A DNA stretch of 12,539 nucleotides from JBAZOY01 sp041648505 (GTDB lineage Bacteria > Desulfobacterota > Syntrophia > Syntrophales > CG2-30-49-12): assembly GCA_041648505.1 (NCBI GenBank), contig JBAZOY010000065.1, positions 1 through 12,539 of the forward strand, written 5' to 3'. The position numbers and the translations under genes are program-made. Every line of letters starts with the position of its first letter. Positions within the stretch are counted from its first letter, which is position 1. The notes beneath the pieces were generated by a model. It saw nothing but the letters and a program-made list of their open reading frames with translations. It did not search any database and was not told where the DNA came from. Positions 7,560 to 12,539 of this stretch are shown piece after piece.

Positions 7560-9512
7560 TTAAACTGCGACCATTCCCACTCTGTAGCACCTGAGACAGC
7601 GATCTGCCTCGGCCATTGCTTCGAGGGAATGATACCCCTTTTCCACTTCGGCAAAGGTTTGTTTTCTCTCCTCCGGGGGAAGCATTGGGAGATGTAACTT
7701 TTTTCTTCCTCCCAGAAATCCTAGCTTCTCCAGGGGATCGAAAACCTTGACCTCCTTGAATAGTTTGTCAAAACAATCACCATCGGTAATCTCTAATTCC
7801 TTACCATTTATTAAAAGGTCTATATTGACCGCTGCCCTTTTTCCATCTGCACAGGCATTGATAAGTGCTGAGGGTCCCGTCACGCAGTCACCGGCAGAAA
7901 ATATCTTTGAATTGCCTGCCCGCATTGTTAATTCGTCCACCACCAGCGTGCCTTTTCTTGTTGTTTCTATATGGCCTTTACCCTCGAAAAGAGCGAGGTC
8001 TATCGCCTGTCCTATAGCGGGGATTACGATATCACAATCTATCACGAATTCGGATCCCTTTACAGGAACGGGACGTCTCCGTCCGCTTTCATCCGGCTCA
8101 CCCAATTCCATACGGATACATTCCATACCGATTACTTTCCCTTTTTTTGCGATTATTTTCGTAGGGTTGGTCAAATAATGAAACTTTACCTCTTCTTCTT
8201 CGGCGTCTTTAATCTCCACATGATCTGCCGGCATTTCTCTTTTTGTCCTTCGATAAACAAGGTTGACATCGTCTTTTCCGATGCGGAATGAAGAACGTAC
8301 ACAATCTATGGCTACATTTCCACCACCTACTACGACAACCTTCTTTCCTTCCGGGTAAGGATCAAGGCCCATGTTAATTTCCTGGAGATACTGAATGCCG
8401 GGGATAAACCCCTTGTATCCTTTATCCTCGCCCTCAACTCCCATAGTGGTGCTACCTTGAGCCCCGATAGCAATGAAGATTGCATCCGTTTCCTTTTCTA
8501 TATCGGAGAATTTAATGTCTTTTCCCACTAATGTATTATATTTTATGGTAACACCCATTTGTTGAATCTGTTCCACCTCAAAGCCGAGGATATCTCTCGG
8601 AAGACGATAATCAGGGATACCCATGGCTGCCATCCCACCGGGTTCTCCGAACCTCTCGTAGATAGTTACATTGTGTCCCTTGAGAGCCAGATGGTAAGCA
8701 CAGGTGAGTCCGCCGGGTCCCGCACCAATAACAGCAATTTTACCCGTTTTTTCCGAGGGCGTTTGTTTGAACAACGATTTTTTACCTTTTTCCAAGTTAT
8801 TGTCCGCCACAAAGCGCTTGAGATATTTTATCGAAATCGGTTCATCTAAGATTGTTCGGCGACAGTGCATTTCACATGGTCTTACACAAACTCTGCCGAC
8901 CACACCGGGAAGGGGGAGCTTTTCTGTAATTGTATCCAGGGCGCTCTGAAATTTTCCTTCCTTTATACACTCTATATAGTGTGGGATATCTAAGTGGATG
9001 GGGCAGGCATCCATGCAGGGGGCGGTGAGTTTATAGTGATAATTGCCTTCGGGGATGGAATTCTTCGTCCGTACAGCCTTTTCAAAATCTCCGGCAAAGA
9101 ATTTTATTGCGTCTAAAAGGGCAACCGGTCCTGATTGTCCCAGGTTGCATTTTGAATCTTCCCGGCTGACTTCAGCAATCCGAACAAGGGTACCAACATC
9201 CCCCTCTTCACCTTTTCCCTGACAGATTTTTGTCAGCGTATCTGCCATGACCTTGGTGCCGACCCGGCAGGTAAAACACTTGCCACAGGATTCGTTCTGT
9301 ACCGCTGTCAGGTATGCCCGGCAAAGATCGACGATATTGACATCCTGAGATCTCAATACGATACCGTACCATCCTATGAATGCCTGAATATTTTCATCTT
9401 TTATGAATTTTAGAGGTAGTGAAATTCCTTTTACTTCCTCATAGTTTTCAGGTCCCTTGCCCCTGTTATCTACAACTTTTCCTGCCCATGAGCTGAAAAA
9501 AATATCTGTCAT
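7560..9512 (-). CDS. NuoF-like iron-sulfur / GltD-like FAD-NAD(P) fusion oxidoreductase, formate dehydrogenase partner
   Basis: A 650-residue fusion. Residues 1-145 look like the C-terminal part of NuoF (SLBB remnant and [4Fe-4S] motif ESCGKCFTCRVGT, C76, C79, C82, plus C122), without the FMN/NADH-binding domain of NuoF. Residues 155-570 resemble the GltD/NfnB flavoprotein family: an N-terminal Fe-S region (C166, C170, then GRVCVRPCEMHC with C208, C213, C217), an FAD-binding GAGPGG (263-268), a pyridine-nucleotide-binding GGGNVAIDCVRSSFR (396-410) and a second FAD motif IFSAGDCVTGPS (537-548). The C-terminus adds CLRC (C639, C642), perhaps half of another cluster site. It should pass electrons between NAD(P)H and the clusters of FdhA, 35 bases downstream. 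Geobacter SfrB and NfnB are related flavoproteins. NAD versus NADP preference is not decided here. The start ATG at 9512 has only a weak upstream GGGGGT, so it is less certain. Confidence 0.87.
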   Translation of the reverse strand: MTDIFFSSWAGKVVDNRGKGPENYEEVKGISLPLKFIKDENIQAFIGWYGIVLRSQDVNIVDLCRAYLTAVQNESCGKCFTCRVGTKVMADTLTKICQGKGEEGDVGTLVRIAEVSREDSKCNLGQSGPVALLDAIKFFAGDFEKAVRTKNSIPEGNYHYKLTAPCMDACPIHLDIPHYIECIKEGKFQSALDTITEKLPLPGVVGRVCVRPCEMHCRRTILDEPISIKYLKRFVADNNLEKGKKSLFKQTPSEKTGKIAVIGAGPGGLTCAYHLALKGHNVTIYERFGEPGGMAAMGIPDYRLPRDILGFEVEQIQQMGVTIKYNTLVGKDIKFSDIEKETDAIFIAIGAQGSTTMGVEGEDKGYKGFIPGIQYLQEINMGLDPYPEGKKVVVVGGGNVAIDCVRSSFRIGKDDVNLVYRRTKREMPADHVEIKDAEEEEVKFHYLTNPTKIIAKKGKVIGMECIRMELGEPDESGRRRPVPVKGSEFVIDCDIVIPAIGQAIDLALFEGKGHIETTRKGTLVVDELTMRAGNSKIFSAGDCVTGPSALINACADGKRAAVNIDLLINGKELEITDGDCFDKLFKEVKVFDPLEKLGFLGGRKKLHLPMLPPEERKQTFAEVEKGYHSLEAMAEADRCLRCYRVGMVAV

Positions 9513-9556
9513 TATCTTTTTCTACCCCCAAGTTTCAAAATATTAATTTTCATTCT

Positions 9557-9591
9557 GATTCCTGCCCCTTATATTGTCGGGGGCAGGAATC
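9557..9591 (-). terminator. Hairpin after ppdK, possible terminator or attenuator
   Basis: GATTCCTGCCCC (9557-9568) is perfectly complementary to GGGGCAGGAATC (9580-9591), giving a 12-bp GC-containing stem with an 11-base loop, 24 bases beyond the ppdK stop. On the minus strand it is followed by an A/T-rich but not U-only stretch, so termination may be partial, allowing some read-through into the formate dehydrogenase genes whose first start is about 45 bases further on. It could also act as an mRNA-stabilising end. Confidence 0.55.
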
Positions 9592-9615
9592 TAAGTGGTT
9601 TAGTTACAGATTCTC

Positions 9616-12324
9616 TTATTTTGCTCCGATGCCTTTTTCTTTCAGGGTGGCCTGGGCTGCGGCCAGACGGGCGATAGGCACGCGGAAAGGTGAACAACTT
9701 ACATAGTTCTGGTTGATACTATGACAGAATTCAATAGAGGCCGGGTCGCCACCGTGCTCGCCGCAGATACCGACTTCCAGATCCGGGCGGCAAGCCCGGC
9801 CCTTTTCGACCGCTATTTTCATCAGTTCACCGACACCATCCTGGTCAATAGTCTGGAAAGGATTAACCGGCAAAATTCCTCGTGTCACATATTCCAACAG
9901 GAAACGGGACTCTGCGTCATCACGGGAGTAACCGAAGGTCATCTGGGTCAGGTCATTAGTACCGAAGGAAAAGAACTCAGCGACACCGGCTATCTCACCG
10001 GCGGTGATAGCAGCGCGTGGAATCTCAATCATTGTCCCGAACTTGTATTCGATTGCCAATCCCTTTTCTTTCATTACGGCTCTGGCTACGGTTTCAAGTT
10101 GAGGCTGTATGACCTTGAGTTCATTTACGTGTCCGGTAAGGGGGATCATAACTTCCGGTTTAACTACCATACCCTTGCCGGCAACGTTGCATGCCGCCTC
10201 AAAGATAGCCCTTACCTGCATCTTGACAATACCGGGCATCATGATACTTAGACGTACGCCGCGCATTCCCATCATTGGGTTGCTCTCATGCATTCCTTCG
10301 ATGGCGGAGAGCAGGGATTCAAGTTCAGTCAGACCTTCTGTTTCACCTTTGACTTGCTTTTCAATTACCTGCTCCAATATCTCCCGATGATCGGGCATAA
10401 ACTCATGGAGTGGCGGGTCAATCAGACGGATGATAACGGGCAGACCGTTCATTGCCTCGAAGAGACCTTCAAAGTCACTGCGCTGGAAGGGGAGCAGCTC
10501 ATCGAGAGCCTTTTCCCGTTCCTCTTCACTTCCGGCCAGGATCATTTTCTGTACGATGGGTAAGCGTTCTTCCTGAAAGAACATATGCTCGGTGCGGCAC
10601 AGACCGATACCCTGGGCACCGAAGCTGCGTGCACGTACTGCATCTTCGGGATAATCAGCATTAGCCCAGACCTGCAGACGGCGGACTTCATCAGCCCATG
10701 ATAGCAGGGTAATCAGAGCGGTTTCCTCCTCAAACTTAGGAGCAACGGTGGGAATCTGACCGGTGAAAGCTTCACCTGTAGTGCCGTCGATAGAAATCCA
10801 ATCGCCCTCTTTGACCACTATACCGTTTGCGGTAAGCTGTCGTTTTTCCAGGTCAATGACCACGTTGCTTGCCCCAACCACACAGGGGACACCAAACTGC
10901 CTTGCTACTACCGCTGCATGGCTCGTCGCACCGCCTTCACTTGTAAGTATGCCTTTGGCGGCAAGCATGCCATGCACATCGTCCGGCTTGGTAAAGGGGC
11001 GTACCATAATCACATTTTTACCGGCCTTGCCCCAGGTTTGTGCCAGATCGGCATCAAGGGCCACCACTCCTACTGCAGCGCCGGGAGAGGCATTAACACC
11101 CTTAGCCAGCATTTTTCCTTCCCCTGATGCAACTTTTTTGGCCTCGGGGTCAAATTGGGGATGTAGCAGGGTATCAACCTGGTCTGGACTGACACGCATC
11201 ACAGCCTGTTCCTTAGTGATCAGTCCTTCGTTTACCATATCCACGGCAATTTGAATGGCAGCTTTAGCGGTACGTTTGCCGTCACGAGTCTGCAGCATCC
11301 AAAGCTTTTGCTGTTCAATGGTAAACTCCATATCCTGCATGTCGCGGTAATGATTTTCAAGTTTACTGCAGATCTCAACAAATTGATTATAGGCTTCGGG
11401 AAAGTCTTTGACCATTTCACTAATTTTTTTAGTATTACGGATACCGGCCACCACATCTTCGCCCTGGGCATTGGTAAGGTAGTCACCAAAGAGCAAATTT
11501 TCGCCTGTGGAGGGATCACGGGTAAAGGCCACACCGGTACCTGAGGTTTCGCCCATGTTGCCGAAGACCATGGTCACAATGTTGACTGCTGTGCCGAGGT
11601 CATGAGGAATACCGGCAGCGTTACGATAATCTATAGCCCGCCTCCCATTCCAGCTCTTAAAGACAGCCTTCGTAGCTAGCTTGATCTGATCAATCGGATT
11701 TTGTGGAAAATCCTGCCCGGTTTTATCCTTGAAGATTTTTTTGAATTCGTCGGTTACGGCCTTCCAGTGGCCGGCCTCAAGATTGGCTTCGCTTTTTACC
11801 CCCGCTTCTCTGCGTGCCTTAGCAAGCACCTCTTCAAATGGTTCATCATCAATATCCATTACCACAGATCCGAACATCTGGATGAGGCGTCGGTAGGAGT
11901 CGTAGGCAAATCTTTCATCCCCTGTCAAGGCCGCCAAACCTTTTACCACTTCGTCATTCAAACCAATGTTTAGAACCGTATCCATCATACCGGGCATCGA
12001 AAACTTAGCCCCGGAGCGACAGGATACAAGCAGTGGTCGTGTCGGGTCTCCAAACTTTTTACCGGTTTGGGCCTCTAATTTTTTGAGTGACTCCTGTTCT
12101 TGTTGCCACATATCGGCAGGGAAATGTTCGCCCGCAGCCTGGTAAGCATTACATGCTTCTGTAGTCACAATAAAACCCGGCGGCACAGGTAAACCAACGC
12201 GCGTCATATCAGCTAGATTAGCTCCCTTACCTCCCAGTAAGGCACGTACACTGTCCCACTTACCACCAACATATTTTTCAGCTTCTGAAACTTCGTCGAA
12301 AAAATAGATCCATTTCTTGTTCAT
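9616..12324 (-). CDS. ppdK: Pyruvate, phosphate dikinase
   Basis: Interconverts pyruvate + ATP + phosphate with PEP + AMP + pyrophosphate, cytoplasmic. In an anaerobe it supplies PEP for gluconeogenesis, or works in reverse in PPi-linked glycolysis. The 902-residue length is normal. Visible parts: ATP-grasp nucleotide-binding domain (LLGGKGANLADMT, VSCRSGAKFSMPGMMDTVLN), the swivelling phosphohistidine domain with GGATSHAAVVARQFGVPCVVG (His469), and the PEP/pyruvate-binding barrel with GLCRTEHMFF (Arg577), FGTNDLTQMTFGYSRDD and GICGEHGGDP (Cys854). The frame is open to 12396, but the ATG at 12324 is chosen because family proteins begin with this MNKKWIYFFDEV segment and the promoter lies within the extension. 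GGAGG at 12339-12343 is 14 bases before the ATG, longer than usual. It is the first gene of the minus-strand series, separated from the formate dehydrogenase genes by a hairpin. Confidence 0.96.
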   Translation of the reverse strand: MNKKWIYFFDEVSEAEKYVGGKWDSVRALLGGKGANLADMTRVGLPVPPGFIVTTEACNAYQAAGEHFPADMWQQEQESLKKLEAQTGKKFGDPTRPLLVSCRSGAKFSMPGMMDTVLNIGLNDEVVKGLAALTGDERFAYDSYRRLIQMFGSVVMDIDDEPFEEVLAKARREAGVKSEANLEAGHWKAVTDEFKKIFKDKTGQDFPQNPIDQIKLATKAVFKSWNGRRAIDYRNAAGIPHDLGTAVNIVTMVFGNMGETSGTGVAFTRDPSTGENLLFGDYLTNAQGEDVVAGIRNTKKISEMVKDFPEAYNQFVEICSKLENHYRDMQDMEFTIEQQKLWMLQTRDGKRTAKAAIQIAVDMVNEGLITKEQAVMRVSPDQVDTLLHPQFDPEAKKVASGEGKMLAKGVNASPGAAVGVVALDADLAQTWGKAGKNVIMVRPFTKPDDVHGMLAAKGILTSEGGATSHAAVVARQFGVPCVVGASNVVIDLEKRQLTANGIVVKEGDWISIDGTTGEAFTGQIPTVAPKFEEETALITLLSWADEVRRLQVWANADYPEDAVRARSFGAQGIGLCRTEHMFFQEERLPIVQKMILAGSEEEREKALDELLPFQRSDFEGLFEAMNGLPVIIRLIDPPLHEFMPDHREILEQVIEKQVKGETEGLTELESLLSAIEGMHESNPMMGMRGVRLSIMMPGIVKMQVRAIFEAACNVAGKGMVVKPEVMIPLTGHVNELKVIQPQLETVARAVMKEKGLAIEYKFGTMIEIPRAAITAGEIAGVAEFFSFGTNDLTQMTFGYSRDDAESRFLLEYVTRGILPVNPFQTIDQDGVGELMKIAVEKGRACRPDLEVGICGEHGGDPASIEFCHSINQNYVSCSPFRVPIARLAAAQATLKEKGIGAK

Positions 12325-12367
12325 TTTTCCCAGTATTACCTCCTTTATATGGATGAAAGACGCCGTG

Positions 12368-12396
12368 AGTATAGTGCTAACATAAGAGAGTGTCAA
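12368..12396 (-). promoter_or_regulatory. Near-consensus sigma70-type promoter of ppdK
   Basis: On the minus strand TTGACA (12391-12396), an exact -35 consensus, is followed after 17 bases by TATACT (12368-12373), one mismatch from the -10 consensus. Transcription would begin near 12361, giving a leader of about 37 bases containing the GGAGG of ppdK. This suggests strong housekeeping expression. It is head-to-head with the insertion sequence end starting a few dozen bases to the right. Confidence 0.8.
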
Positions 12397-12426
12397 GGGG
12401 AAAAAGGAAAAGTGTCAGAAGCAAGT

Positions 12427-12461
12427 AACCTGTCCGGAGTTGTAGCACATAATCTGTCCGG
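12427..12461 (+). repeat. Two direct copies of AAYCTGTCCGG, 24 bases apart
   Basis: AACCTGTCCGG (12427-12437) and AATCTGTCCGG (12451-12461) differ at one base and are offset by 24 bases, a little over two helical turns, so they would lie on nearly the same face of the DNA. Placed just inside the presumed insertion-sequence end, they are best read as binding sites for the transposase. Confidence 0.55.
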
Positions 12462-12490
12462 TTTAGGATGGCTGCTGTTGGAGGTGGCCG

Positions 12491-12539
12491 ATGAGACGGA
12501 CAGAGTTGCTACAGGAGATCCGAGCGATGCGATTTAAAG
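12491..12539 (+). CDS. Transposase, N-terminal fragment (ISNCY/IS1202-like), cut by the window edge
   Basis: Only 16 codons are visible: MRRTELLQEIRAMRFK. This opening resembles a family of ISNCY/IS1202-group transposases that begin M-R-x-T-E-L-x-Q-E-I-R-x-M-R-F and continue into a helix-turn-helix and a DDE catalytic domain. GGAGG at 12480-12484 lies 6 bases before the ATG, a well-spaced ribosome binding site. The recognition rests on a short stretch and the flanking repeat pattern, so it needs the sequence beyond the window. It is divergent from ppdK. Confidence 0.6.
   Translation, partial: MRRTELLQEIRAMRFK

Larger units (their letters stand above)
12413..12539 (+). mobile_element. Left end of an insertion sequence (ISNCY/IS1202-like), continues beyond window
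   Basis: The last ~130 bases look like the non-coding end of an insertion sequence followed by the start of its transposase. They contain the spaced repeat AAYCTGTCCGG and a strong ribosome binding site before the transposase ATG. The exact terminus is uncertain: TGTCAGAAGC at 12413 is a candidate, and TGTCAAGGGG at 12391 is another. The right end, terminal inverted repeats and target duplication lie outside the window. Confidence 0.5.

Noticed and set aside
9721..10251. A 176-codon + strand frame opposite pyruvate phosphate dikinase
   Set aside because: It is antisense to strongly conserved coding sequence and has no recognisable protein features.
12325..12396. N-terminal extension of pyruvate phosphate dikinase
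   Set aside because: It would overlap the -10 and -35 boxes and the ribosome binding site, and family similarity starts at MNKKWIYFF.

Overview
This window most likely comes from the chromosome of an anaerobic, probably diderm (Gram-negative-type) bacterium that makes selenoproteins. The signs are a formate dehydrogenase with an in-frame UGA and SECIS-like hairpin, a YcbB-type L,D-transpeptidase, a hemerythrin-like protein, and two gluconeogenic enzymes (pyruvate phosphate dikinase and class I fructose-1,6-bisphosphatase). Gene content fits lineages such as Desulfobacterota, Nitrospirota or Planctomycetota, but the lineage cannot be settled from the sequence alone.

Layout, left to right. (1) Positions 1-1828 are AT-rich. 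They hold two unrelated-looking L,D-transpeptidases that converge and share a TTAA at their stops, followed by a small MazG-like pyrophosphohydrolase on the + strand. (2) Positions 1946-9512 are all minus strand. In transcription order (right to left) they carry a NuoF/GltD-like fusion flavoprotein, a selenocysteine formate dehydrogenase alpha subunit, TrmO (tRNA t6A37 methyltransferase), a hemerythrin-like protein, fructose-1,6-bisphosphatase and an ABM/YgiN-type monooxygenase. (3) Positions 9616-12324 carry pyruvate phosphate dikinase, also minus strand, under a near-consensus sigma70-type promoter (TTGACA, 17 bp, TATACT). (4) The last ~130 bases are the left end of an insertion sequence: a repeated transposase-binding-like motif and the first 16 codons of a transposase pointing out of the window.

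The main annotation correction is that formate dehydrogenase looks split into a 345-codon and a 539-codon reading frame, but it is one gene. The only stop between them is a UGA where this family has its catalytic Sec/Cys, and a hairpin with a GGUCU loop follows at the same distance as in E. coli fdhF. The protein is 889 residues with selenocysteine at position 346.

How the genes fit together (inference): the formate dehydrogenase and its flavoprotein partner would interconvert formate and CO2 with NAD(P)H. PPDK would turn pyruvate into PEP, and FBPase would commit carbon to hexose. This is a plausible CO2/C1-to-sugar metabolic neighbourhood. No CRISPR array, rRNA or tRNA gene was recognised. 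I see no clear undescribed system; the selenoprotein and the unusual redox partner are the most interesting content.
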